DNA from: Pseudomonadota bacterium
GTDB taxonomy: Bacteria; Pseudomonadota; Gammaproteobacteria; Steroidobacterales; Woeseiaceae
Direction: 5' to 3'
DNA: 64,000 nucleotides
NCBI GenBank assembly: GCA_022563195.1
Contig: JADFNV010000005.1
Coordinates: 1-64,000, forward strand
Shown: one piece after another, positions 1 through 7,626 of the stretch
Layout: every line of letters begins with the position of its first letter
Position numbering within the stretch: the stretch's first letter is position 1
Translations under genes and position numbers: made by a program
The notes under the pieces: generated by a model
What the model was told of the DNA's origin: nothing
Databases searched by the model: none
What the model saw: only the letters and a program-made list of their open reading frames with translations

Positions 1-336
1 ATTACGCTCGCGTGCGAAATTGACTGCGTTCACCACGTCATCGGTGCTCAGGCATTGCACAACCATGGACGGCTGCCTGTGATCGAACATACCGTTCCAA
101 ACGCGCTTCGCCGCCGCGTAGCCTTCGTCAGCCTGCAGGTACAGGTTGCCGGACAGGCTGTCAGCGAGCTCGCTAATTGCTACCGTCTCGATCGAGATTT
201 CCTCTCCGGCCGAAGAAACAGCCGGAATCAGGCTACCGACGTCAGTCGCCGCAGGCGGCATGTCCCGCCCGCATCCCGGAATCGCAGCCGCAACCGCAGC
301 CGCTAACGTGGTCTTACAAAAAGTTCGTCTGCGCAT
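1..336 (-). CDS. FAD-linked oxidase, N-terminal part (runs off window)
   Basis: Reading the minus strand from the ATG at 336 gives 112 codons open to the window edge. Residues 2-8 (RRRTFCK) look like a twin-arginine motif, followed by an Ala-rich hydrophobic stretch and a possible lipobox ending at Cys22 (IPGC). This suggests a Tat-exported, lipid-anchored protein. After about residue 65 the sequence (VWNGMFDHRQPSMVVQC, then DVVNAVNFARE) matches the start of the FAD_binding_4 domain of berberine-bridge/6-hydroxynicotine-oxidase-like flavoenzymes. Those enzymes oxidise small organic substrates and pass electrons to oxygen. The C-terminal part with the flavin-linking residues is outside the window, so the substrate cannot be judged. 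Confidence 0.75.
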   Translation of the reverse strand, partial: MRRRTFCKTTLAAAVAAAIPGCGRDMPPAATDVGSLIPAVSSAGEEISIETVAISELADSLSGNLYLQADEGYAAAKRVWNGMFDHRQPSMVVQCLSTDDVVNAVNFARERN

Positions 337-502
337 CGCCTCGACTCCCGTTATTCCGGCGCCACAAGTGACGCTTTTATATTGAGTCTAGACGATTCCA
401 CGCGAAAATCGCGCTGTCGGAAGGATGATTGAGCAATGATCGTTTGCCGATTAGGTCATCGGGAACAACGCCGACACGGCCATACTCGTTGGTCGGAAAA
501 TA

Positions 503-1417
503 CTAGTCCAGTCTATTGCGAAAAACCTCGCCGTTGCTGGCCACTTCGACATCCCAATGCACGCCATCGATTAACGTTTCCACGGCATAACGAACATGGT
601 CCCGGTGCAACTCCACCTTAACTTCCCTGATGATTCCGGTGGGGTGTAGCTCACGCAAGACGCGGGTCGGAATGGCAGGCATCTGCTCCTCGGCGATTTC
701 GAACTCGACGAATTTCTCGGAAGGAAACTTGCGGCCGCGCTTGTAAAGTTCCAGGCCGTCATCGAAAATCATGCCAACGCCGGGCGCATAGCGCTTGTAA
801 GATTCATCACCGGGCTCCAGCGGCGATGACTCGGTGACAATCAGGGATTGTTTGAATGTACCCGCGGGTGTTTCAACCGCAGCACCCGTATCGAAGATCT
901 CCGCGCGATCCATAGCGACGCCCGGATGGATTTCCATGTAATAGCGCATGCCCACGACCGGGTGGCCCGGCATATACAGTCCCGCGCGCGCGCCATCCGA
1001 TCCTGCCCGCCATTGACCGCTGTGGCCCGTGACCTGGCCATCTTCATAATAGTCGACATCCTCGCCGAAATAGAAAATGTCTTTGGACTTCTTCTCCATC
1101 GCAAAGAAATTTCGGGAGATTTCGGCGAGCTTGCCGTCTTCGTATTCGCGCTCCTCGATGACCCGGGTTTCGACGTTGCCGACCGTCTCGGTTTCGTCCA
1201 GGACAGTAATAATGACGAACTCATCCCCACCGGGTTCAATTTTCCCAAGCACGACGTAGCGGCCGGGCTTCAAACTCCAGTACGGGTTCTTATTGCCCGT
1301 CGACACCATCGTGTACGTTTCAACGGGGAAGCTGTCATTCCAGCCATCGTCATTCGCCTCCTCGGCGAACGCCAGAGAGCACAGCAGCGTGCTAGCAAAG
1401 ATCAGGAATTTATTCAT
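503..1417 (-). CDS. Secreted hypothetical protein with PepSY-like C-terminus
   Basis: The 304-residue product begins with a clear signal peptide (MNKFLIFASTLLCSLAFAEE), so it is probably periplasmic. The body is rich in beta-prone and acidic residues and I do not recognise a named domain in it. The last 60 residues, starting at IPTRVLRELHPTG, look like the PepSY-like fold (helix, then a strand ending in a NGEVFRNR-type hairpin) found in small periplasmic proteins. The gene stands alone between a FAD oxidase and an outer-membrane barrel gene, all on the minus strand. No enzymatic motif is visible, and the function is unknown. Confidence 0.7.
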   Translation of the reverse strand: MNKFLIFASTLLCSLAFAEEANDDGWNDSFPVETYTMVSTGNKNPYWSLKPGRYVVLGKIEPGGDEFVIITVLDETETVGNVETRVIEEREYEDGKLAEISRNFFAMEKKSKDIFYFGEDVDYYEDGQVTGHSGQWRAGSDGARAGLYMPGHPVVGMRYYMEIHPGVAMDRAEIFDTGAAVETPAGTFKQSLIVTESSPLEPGDESYKRYAPGVGMIFDDGLELYKRGRKFPSEKFVEFEIAEEQMPAIPTRVLRELHPTGIIREVKVELHRDHVRYAVETLIDGVHWDVEVASNGEVFRNRLD

Positions 1418-1506
1418 GATGTTCCACCTTCCACAGGAAACCCTGCCCTGCGGGCTAATTCAAACCATCGCGATAACTGAAACGTCAGATCAGATAGTCT
1501 GGATGT

Positions 1507-2061
1507 TTATTTAAACCGATACACTCCGCCAAGGGTGATCATGTTCGCAGCGCCTGCATCATTATTGTCGATCCATTGCAGTTCGCCGCGAACTCCAAAC
1601 CGTTCGGTGAAATCGAAATGACCGCCAAGACTAAGTGCGAAATCCGTACTTTTATGATGGGATTCGTTTTCGTCATTCACTTCGGTCTCGGTTTGCGAGG
1701 CCGCGAATCCAGCTTTACCGATCAAGGCGAAGTTTGGTGACATTGGATAGGTGCCTACCGCAAACACGTCATAGCTGTCGGTTTCGACGGATAGATTTGA
1801 CGGGATGGTGCTGTCATTGGGTTTTCCAAAAGTACTGTAGCCCGCCTCAATTCCAAACCTCTCGTTAAACATGTAGGTACCGAAGAACCTGTAGCCGGTG
1901 GCTTCCCCATCGATGTCAATCCCGACGTCCTTGATATCGACGTTCGCGCGCACCGCCGAAGCACCTATCGAAAACCCTTCGCCCGCAGTTGCTGGACCTG
2001 CTGCAAACAGCAGCGTCAGACTCCCCAATATTGCATTCAAGATCAGATGTTGTTGCTTCAT
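1507..2061 (-). CDS. Small outer-membrane beta-barrel protein
   Basis: I chose the ATG at 2061 because GGGGAG lies about eight bases upstream; the in-frame ATG at 2079 has no such site and would put charged residues before the signal peptide. The 184-residue product has a signal peptide ending near AGPATAGEG, then alternating hydrophobic and polar strands with Gly/Tyr/Phe girdle residues (GYRFFGTYMFNERFGIEAGYS). It ends in VYRFK. This is the pattern of OmpA-like or OmpW-like eight-stranded barrels (OMP_b-brl family). It probably sits in the outer membrane. No periplasmic OmpA domain is present. A nested palindrome occupies the upstream region. Confidence 0.75.
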   Translation of the reverse strand: MKQQHLILNAILGSLTLLFAAGPATAGEGFSIGASAVRANVDIKDVGIDIDGEATGYRFFGTYMFNERFGIEAGYSTFGKPNDSTIPSNLSVETDSYDVFAVGTYPMSPNFALIGKAGFAASQTETEVNDENESHHKSTDFALSLGGHFDFTERFGVRGELQWIDNNDAGAANMITLGGVYRFK

Positions 2062-2084
2062 ATCTTGTTCTCCCCACATACGTC

Positions 2085-2127
2085 AGCGAGCGTGACAATA
2101 GCGCCGCATGCGGCTCTAGCGCTCGCT
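2085..2127. repeat. Nested dyad upstream of the beta-barrel gene
   Basis: An outer inverted repeat of 8 bp (AGCGAGCG at 2085-2092, CGCTCGCT at 2120-2127) encloses a separate 12-bp palindrome (GCCGCATGCGGC, 2103-2114). It lies in the 113-bp divergent spacer, 24 bp upstream of the barrel gene start. It could form a two-level hairpin in the 5' leader or be a protein-binding site. No T-tract follows, so it is not an ordinary terminator. Confidence 0.5.
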
Positions 2128-2174
2128 TTGGACATGTATGTCGTTAGACCCCTGCAACGGTTAAAATCGGTCGA

Positions 2175-2993
2175 ATGCCACCTAAACCCATCAAAACGAC
2201 CCTCAAATTCCTGGCCAACCTCGATGAGCCGCTCGTCTACATTCCCTCCAAGGGAGGTGGTGATGAGACGGATCACGTGGGCAATTTCACGATGCGCGAA
2301 GTGAGCATTCACAATGGCCGTCATGACAAAGCCTCGTCCAGCCTGGATGTCGAAGGATTCAGGCTGGTTCCGCAGACGACCGCCGTCGACGATTTCTATG
2401 ACGATGTGCAGCTCGGGCAGGTTTACCACGACGAATTGAGGGCCTGGCTGGCCGAGATCATGGGCGCGGCGCGTGTTGAGGTCTTTGACGATACGCGACG
2501 CTCGTCATCTGTTGATCAACAAAGATCTAAGAACATTCGTGAACCCGCTGAAATCGTTCACAATGATTACACCGCGGCCTCCGGCGTCAAGCGATTGCGT
2601 GACCACTTCGCCGATGACCCGGAGGAGGCGGAGGAACTGCTGCAACGGCGATTCGCCATCGTCAATGTCTGGCGTTCGGTGGCCGGGCCTGTGTACAACC
2701 ATGCGCTGGCGATGTGCGATGCCACGACCGTGCGCGCCGAAGACCTGGTGGCGGTCGAGCGTCGGGCCGAGGACCGCATTGGCGAACTTCAGGTCGCTTT
2801 GCACGACTCGGCACAGCGCTGGTACTACTTTCCCGAGATGCAGATGGACGAGGCCTTGCTGATCAAGACCTTCGATTCAAAAACCGACGGTCGCGCCCGT
2901 TTTACGCTGCACTCGCCCTTCGTAGACCCTGGTGCTCCCGTGGACGCACCACCGCGCGAGAGTATCGAGACCCGTTGCCTGGTGTTTTTTTAG
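2175..2993 (+). CDS. CmcJ/NvfI (GA4-desaturase/AsaB)-type oxidoreductase
   Basis: The 272-residue protein carries the hallmarks of the CmcJ/NvfI/AsaB family. These are an N-terminal module leading to VHNDYT near residue 130, then RFAIVNVWRSVAGPVYNHALAMCD, then YYFPEMQMDEALLIKTFDS and ARFTLHSPF near the C-terminus. The His and Asp of VHNDYT and the later His of FTLHSPF are plausible Fe(II) ligands of a 2-oxoglutarate-dependent dioxygenase-like fold. Fungal relatives act in secondary metabolism; bacterial ones are mostly uncharacterised and often called methyltransferase or hydroxylase. No signal peptide, so it is cytoplasmic. It is divergent from the barrel gene and convergent with a cupin gene. 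Family assignment is fairly sure, the substrate is unknown. Confidence 0.7.
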   Translation: MPPKPIKTTLKFLANLDEPLVYIPSKGGGDETDHVGNFTMREVSIHNGRHDKASSSLDVEGFRLVPQTTAVDDFYDDVQLGQVYHDELRAWLAEIMGAARVEVFDDTRRSSSVDQQRSKNIREPAEIVHNDYTAASGVKRLRDHFADDPEEAEELLQRRFAIVNVWRSVAGPVYNHALAMCDATTVRAEDLVAVERRAEDRIGELQVALHDSAQRWYYFPEMQMDEALLIKTFDSKTDGRARFTLHSPFVDPGAPVDAPPRESIETRCLVFF

Positions 2994-3010
2994 TCCGGTT
3001 TCCAGCCCCA

Positions 3011-3508
3011 TCAATCCGCGGTCGTTCCGTAGGCTTCCTCATAAGCCTGCCGCTCTATCACGATAAGCTCGCGGAAGTTGCCGAGCATTTGCCAGGTACC
3101 GGTGAAGCCTTTCGGCACCACAAATGTATCGCCTGCGACGAACTCCTGCGACACACCGTCATCAGCCGTCACGATCACCTTGCCGCTCAGCACCGTGACG
3201 AACTCGTCGTAGATATACGGTTCGTCAAACCTCAGCGTAGCCGGGTCGTCTTCGTAAACCTCGACGATCAGCTGGTCGCCGTAATAGAGTATTTCTCCCC
3301 GCGGGCGATGGCTTCCTTCGAGTACATCCTCGGCGTCCATAAAGGGTTCCTCGGCAGGCAGATCGATGCCCGCGAGCTTCTCAGGATCCATTTTCACAGC
3401 CCTGACAGCATCCACGTCATCCGCCACGACGGGCACACTCATCATCAAAGCGACACACAGCGCGATCCCCACACTCGTTGCCAGCCTCCGATCTATATGA
3501 TTTTTCAT
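3011..3508 (-). CDS. Secreted single-domain cupin
   Basis: The start at 3508 is supported by GGGAGAAAA just upstream and by an immediate signal peptide (MKNHIDRRLATSVGIALCVALMMSVPVVA); the longer frame from 3562 would bury it. The mature 135 residues form one cupin barrel, visible as YDEFVTVLSGKVIVTADDGVSQEF and GDTFVVPKGFTGTW. The usual first metal motif (HxH) is replaced by Tyr/Asp/Glu, so it may not bind metal like a classic dioxygenase. Its role in the periplasm is unknown. It converges on the CmcJ-like gene 17 bp away and diverges from a GFA-like gene. Confidence 0.8.
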   Translation of the reverse strand: MKNHIDRRLATSVGIALCVALMMSVPVVADDVDAVRAVKMDPEKLAGIDLPAEEPFMDAEDVLEGSHRPRGEILYYGDQLIVEVYEDDPATLRFDEPYIYDEFVTVLSGKVIVTADDGVSQEFVAGDTFVVPKGFTGTWQMLGNFRELIVIERQAYEEAYGTTAD

Positions 3509-3628
3509 TCTTTTTTCTCCCGCCAATAGTAATCTGGAATTTGCTAATGCAGTTACAGCCATTCGCTACTATACTTAACAGGTTGGTGTCATTTGGTATC
3601 TAATTCGAACTAGAAGAGGTAATGAGCC

Positions 3629-4072
3629 ATGTCACACAAATATGCCGGAGGGTGCGATCACGTTCACACTCATTCCGATAACGACCCGATCGACGTCCAC
3701 ACTTGCCACTGCTCCGTCTGTAAAAGCGTTACCGGGCAGGACACTACCCATGTCGCCTTCTTCAACCACGGCGACCTGGAAGTAGACAATATGGACGGGC
3801 TAAAACGTCAGCCGTTCAACGCGAATAACCCCGATGGTCCGCTGGAGCTGTGCGTGTGTTCGGACTGTGGTTCGCCCATCATGCTCGATGACAAGGAAGG
3901 ACGGATCCGCGTGATCGTGCCGAACATCATGGGACACGATGCCGAAAGCATGCCGGCGACTTACCATGCGTTCTTCGACACCTCAACGGGTGCTGACGAA
4001 CCGGACGATGGTCGTCCCGTTTACGAAGGTCTGCGTCCCGAATTTGTCTGGCCCGCATCCGCGTCCGCATAA
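3629..4072 (+). CDS. GFA-family (CENP-V/GFA) zinc protein
   Basis: The 147-residue product has the cysteine pattern of the GFA family: GGC near residue 9, CHCSVCKSVTG at about residues 26-36, and CVCSDCGSP at about 76-84. These positions give two zinc sites. Founding members were described as glutathione-dependent formaldehyde-activating enzymes, but that activity is doubtful for most homologs, so I do not assign formaldehyde chemistry. The protein is cytoplasmic. Its stop is three bases before the GTG of the next gene, so the two are almost certainly cotranscribed. Confidence 0.85.
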   Translation: MSHKYAGGCDHVHTHSDNDPIDVHTCHCSVCKSVTGQDTTHVAFFNHGDLEVDNMDGLKRQPFNANNPDGPLELCVCSDCGSPIMLDDKEGRIRVIVPNIMGHDAESMPATYHAFFDTSTGADEPDDGRPVYEGLRPEFVWPASASA

Positions 4073-4075
4073 GAT

Positions 4076-4747
4076 GTGCACCTAAACTCGGACTTCTCGC
4101 AACGGGTTGTCATCCACCCTGAGGACTACCGATGGGTTGACTCGCCAATGCCGGGCGTCGAACGCATGATGCTCGATCGCATTGGCGATGAGCTCGCGCG
4201 CGCCACCTCACTGGTGCGCTATGCGCCAAACAGCACCTTCCCAGCGCATGTTCATGGCGGCGGCGAGGAATTCTTCGTGCTCGAGGGTGAATTCGCCGAC
4301 GAACACCGGACCTACCCCGTCGGCACCTATGTCCGAAACCCAATCGGCACCAGTCACTCCCCCCGCATCGGCGAACAGGGCTGTGTCATCTTCGTCAAAC
4401 TGCGTCAGTTTGATCAAGACGACGACACGCCTGTCGTCATCGATACGTACGATGCGAAGTGGCCGCTGCAACTCGCACCTGGTGTCGAGGCGATGCCCTT
4501 GCATGAGTTTCGAAACGAACTTGTGACGATGATTCGCTGGGCGCCCAATACGCCATTCAAAGAACACACGCATCCTGGCGGCGAGGAAGTGTTCGTCATC
4601 GAAGGCTGTTTTTGTGACGAGTACGGCGATTACCCGGCGGGCACCTGGCTGCGCAATCCCGACCAGAACAGCCACCGCGCCTTCACGCGCGACGAGGGTG
4701 CACTGTTGTACTTAAAAGCCGGGCATTTACCGGCGGCTGAGGATTAG
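4076..4747 (+). CDS. Tandem ChrR-like cupin protein
   Basis: The GTG at 4076 follows the stop of the GFA-like gene by three bases. The product holds two copies of one cupin domain, at about residues 15-115 and 125-220. Each has the metal motif in the ChrR form: FPAHVHGGGEEFFVLEG in copy one and FKEHTHPGGEEVFVIEG in copy two. His, His and Glu are intact in both, as in the zinc-binding C-terminal domain of the anti-sigma factor ChrR. There is no N-terminal anti-sigma domain. It therefore resembles the stand-alone double cupins annotated as acetylacetone-cleaving-like. Substrate unknown. Confidence 0.85.
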   Translation: MHLNSDFSQRVVIHPEDYRWVDSPMPGVERMMLDRIGDELARATSLVRYAPNSTFPAHVHGGGEEFFVLEGEFADEHRTYPVGTYVRNPIGTSHSPRIGEQGCVIFVKLRQFDQDDDTPVVIDTYDAKWPLQLAPGVEAMPLHEFRNELVTMIRWAPNTPFKEHTHPGGEEVFVIEGCFCDEYGDYPAGTWLRNPDQNSHRAFTRDEGALLYLKAGHLPAAED

Positions 4748-4798
4748 CGCCGTTATCCCAGTATACTGCGCATATCCATTCTGGAACAAAAATCATTA

Positions 4799-6628
4799 AT
4801 GTCCTTATTCGCTGAGCTCCAACGCCGCAATGTCATTCGTGTGGCCATTGCTTACGCCATCGTCGGCTGGGTCCTTGCCCAGCTTGCCGAGTTTGCATTC
4901 GAGAACTTCGGCGCACCGGATTGGGTACTGAAATCGGTCATAGTCGTCTTGTTGCTTGGACTGCCGCTTGCGCTGATCTTCGCCTGGGCCTTCGAGATGA
5001 CCCCCGAAGGGCTAAAGCGTGAGGCCGATGTCGATCGCAGCCAGTCCATCACCTCGCAGACAGGCCGCAAACTGGACCGCGTCATCATTGGCATTCTCGT
5101 GCTGGCGTTGGGATGGTTCGCGTTTGACAAGTTCTACACCACTACCGGTTCGGAGCCGGTTCCTGAGTCGACCGTACTGGAAAAATCCATTGCTGTTCTG
5201 CCCTTCGTTGCCATGAGCAGCGGACCGGACGACGAGTATTTCGCCGACGGCCTGACCGAAGAAATTCTCAATTCGCTGGCGCAGTTGCCCGAATTGCTGG
5301 TCACCGCGCGTACGTCTGCGTTTTCGTTCAAGGGACAGGATATCCCGATACAGGAGATTGCCGCAGCCTTGGGTGTAAACCACATTGTAGAAGGCTCGGT
5401 GCGGCGATCGGGCGAACGATTACGAGTAACGGCTCAGTTGATTCGCGCTGACGATGGATTTCACCTGTGGTCTGAGAATTACGACAGTACCGCGACCGAC
5501 ACGATTGCCGTGCAGGAGAACATTGCTGAACAAATAGCTTTTGCATTAGACGTCGTGCTGGATGAGGATAAGCGCGAGGCAATGAAACAAGCAGGGTTGC
5601 GCGACGTGGAAGCGTTTACGCTCTACCAGAAAGGTCTGGAGGTGTACGAACAGGCGCACGGCGAAATGAATACGATAGAAGGACTACGCCAAGCCAATGT
5701 GTACTTCGAGAAAGTTATAGAACGAGTCCCGACTTTTTCCCAGGTCTACCTCGATCATTCCGACTTGTTCGTACACATGCTGACCGACGACGCGTCTGGC
5801 GAGTTTCAGGCTGCGTTCACCGAAGAGGAAATTGCGAATACCTATACTGCGACGATCGCCGACTACCAGGCGGCCGAACGACATGCGCCCTCCTCGTCAG
5901 CACGGCGCATGCTGGAACTCGACCTGGCATTTATCAGTGGCAACTGGCGGGGATTGGGTGGGCGAATTGAACGGGCCCTGGATGCGCCCGGATGTAACGA
6001 AGGTAACTGGATGTCGATTATCCCCAACGTATTCGGCTACTCGGAAGCCTTCCTCGAACGCTCGCTGCGCGTACTCGCTTGCGACCCTCGGCGTTCTTTA
6101 TCCTGGTTCAACGTGGCCAGGACTGCTCTCAGAATGGGCGACAAGGACGAGGCTATGCGGCTCGCCCGCGAGGGCACCGAAATCGCGCCCGGCGGCTGGC
6201 TTAGCATCGCGTTGGTCCGGGCATTGGTCGCCCATGGACTGCATGAGGAAGCCCGTAAAGAAATCGATGACCGGATTCTGGACGAAGGTGCTGCCATAGC
6301 CTTCAAGACCCTGGTCGTAGCGCACGAGGGAGACCGTGCTCGCTTTGATCAGCTGTTCGAGGAGTTCAAGACGACAAACGCGTTCGGGATTTTCTGGAGG
6401 ATAATAGTTGCTGCCTGGGGTGGCCACAGGGAAGACGCCAATCGCTTGGCAGCCATCGTCGATCAGCATCATTTCGGCTCGGTAACTTTGACGCAGATAA
6501 CCCAGTGGTGTGCCTGTGGTGCGCCTTTTGATCTCGACGCCACGCCAAATTTCGCGGCCAAACTCGAGGAAGGCGGCCTGACCTGGCCGCCACAACCGGT
6601 AATGGACTTTCCGCTCAAGGATTGGTGA
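4799..6628 (+). CDS. TolB-N/TPR membrane protein, paralog 1 (COG5616-like)
   Basis: This 609-residue protein is one of five paralogs in the window. Residues 1-75 are a conserved module (start MSLFAELQRRNVIRVAIAYAIVGW) with two membrane helices and the signature WAFEMTPEGLKRE. A third helix follows near residues 98-112. Residues 130-250 form the TolB-N-like/FlgO-like domain (KSIAVLPFVAMS, YFADGLTEEILNSLAQL, HIVEGSVRRSGERLRVTAQLI, HLWSENYD) familiar from the C-terminal halves of rhizobial adenylate-cyclase-like proteins. The rest is tetratricopeptide-like helical repeats, probably outside the cytoplasmic membrane. No cyclase or DNA-binding domain is present. It probably acts as a protein-binding scaffold. 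This copy is the most diverged in its repeats. Confidence 0.8.
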   Translation: MSLFAELQRRNVIRVAIAYAIVGWVLAQLAEFAFENFGAPDWVLKSVIVVLLLGLPLALIFAWAFEMTPEGLKREADVDRSQSITSQTGRKLDRVIIGILVLALGWFAFDKFYTTTGSEPVPESTVLEKSIAVLPFVAMSSGPDDEYFADGLTEEILNSLAQLPELLVTARTSAFSFKGQDIPIQEIAAALGVNHIVEGSVRRSGERLRVTAQLIRADDGFHLWSENYDSTATDTIAVQENIAEQIAFALDVVLDEDKREAMKQAGLRDVEAFTLYQKGLEVYEQAHGEMNTIEGLRQANVYFEKVIERVPTFSQVYLDHSDLFVHMLTDDASGEFQAAFTEEEIANTYTATIADYQAAERHAPSSSARRMLELDLAFISGNWRGLGGRIERALDAPGCNEGNWMSIIPNVFGYSEAFLERSLRVLACDPRRSLSWFNVARTALRMGDKDEAMRLAREGTEIAPGGWLSIALVRALVAHGLHEEARKEIDDRILDEGAAIAFKTLVVAHEGDRARFDQLFEEFKTTNAFGIFWRIIVAAWGGHREDANRLAAIVDQHHFGSVTLTQITQWCACGAPFDLDATPNFAAKLEEGGLTWPPQPVMDFPLKDW

Positions 6629-6732
6629 TTCCGTGCCCATACGGCGGACAAATGACCACGCCGACTTCCGTACATTAGGGTGCAAGAAAACGCGGGATAC
6701 AGTTCTCGCGCAATTAGACGACTACTGATTCC

Positions 6733-7626
6733 ATGACTGCAGATCTAAACGAAATACTGAAAGCCAAAATCATCAATGGCTGGAAGCTGTGGTGGCTGAT
6801 AACGGTACCGGTATCCGCCGTGATGGTGCTGGGCATGGCGCGCGTGGATCTGACCAGCGCCGAAGATGTTTCTTCGATGATTCAGCTGTCCGTACGCCAT
6901 GCGGTGCCATTGTTGTTCGTGGCATTTGCTGCATCCTCGGTTCAGGCTTTATTTCCCGGGTCATTCGGTCGCTGGCTGTTGCGCAATCGACCATTTATCG
7001 GGCTCAGTTTCGCGGCCGCGATGGCTTGGCAGCTGATATTTATCTTGTGGTTGGTGACTATACACACCGACTATTACGTCAACGAAGTTTATGTGCTCAG
7101 CGATGTTGTTGAAGGAGTATCGAGTTACGTATTTCTCATCGCGATGGTGCTGACGTCATTCAAATTTGGCCGTCGTCGCCTGACGCCCAGGCAGTGGAAG
7201 CTCCTGCACACGACCGGAATCTATTGGCTGTGGTGTTACGCGTGGATCGTTTACTGGTACAACCTTTTCTACTATGAATCCCCGGCACTTTTCATCGATT
7301 ACGTTTATTACTGGGGTGGCTTCCTGGCCTGGGGGCTGCGACTGGCTGCGTGGAGCAAAAAACGCTCGAAGCGGTCGGCAGGACAATCCTCCACCGATGA
7401 TAAATCTACGTCACTTTTTTTGACGGTGGGTTTTGCCGCGCTGGTCGTCGGCTTGACAGGCATTAGTTTTGCACGAGCCTGGAGCCCACAAGTTTTTGAA
7501 TTCATGTATGGATTCAAAGTCATAGAATTCGTGGAGCCATACGTCCCATATTCCCCTTTGATACCGTTTTACCCGATGTTCCTCATGATCCTGGGCGCGT
7601 CTTTCGTGGTGAAATCGCGAGCCTGA
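6733..7626 (+). CDS. Polytopic membrane protein, possibly ferric-reductase-like
   Basis: The 297-residue product has seven or so hydrophobic segments. They include the region around RHAVPLLFVAFAASSVQALFP, the one at LRNRPFIGLSFAAAMAWQLIFILWLV, and the one at PRQWKLLHTTGIYWLWCYAWIVYW. The arrangement of His residues in RHAVP and KLLHTTG recalls the heme-binding ferric reductase-like transmembrane domain (as in MsrQ), and this is my tentative reading. No flavin or NAD-binding domain is attached. The last 44 bases overlap the end of the convergent MFS gene. Function is otherwise unknown. Confidence 0.6.
   Translation: MTADLNEILKAKIINGWKLWWLITVPVSAVMVLGMARVDLTSAEDVSSMIQLSVRHAVPLLFVAFAASSVQALFPGSFGRWLLRNRPFIGLSFAAAMAWQLIFILWLVTIHTDYYVNEVYVLSDVVEGVSSYVFLIAMVLTSFKFGRRRLTPRQWKLLHTTGIYWLWCYAWIVYWYNLFYYESPALFIDYVYYWGGFLAWGLRLAAWSKKRSKRSAGQSSTDDKSTSLFLTVGFAALVVGLTGISFARAWSPQVFEFMYGFKVIEFVEPYVPYSPLIPFYPMFLMILGASFVVKSRA

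Noticed and set aside
273..306. Short CGCAGCCGCAACCGCAGCC-type repeat, possible array
   Set aside because: It is the Ala-rich stretch of the exported FAD oxidase signal peptide, not a CRISPR or satellite.
2714..3529. 271-codon plus-strand frame
   Set aside because: It spans the end of the CmcJ-like gene and is antisense to the cupin gene; the composition is Arg-rich and without domain.
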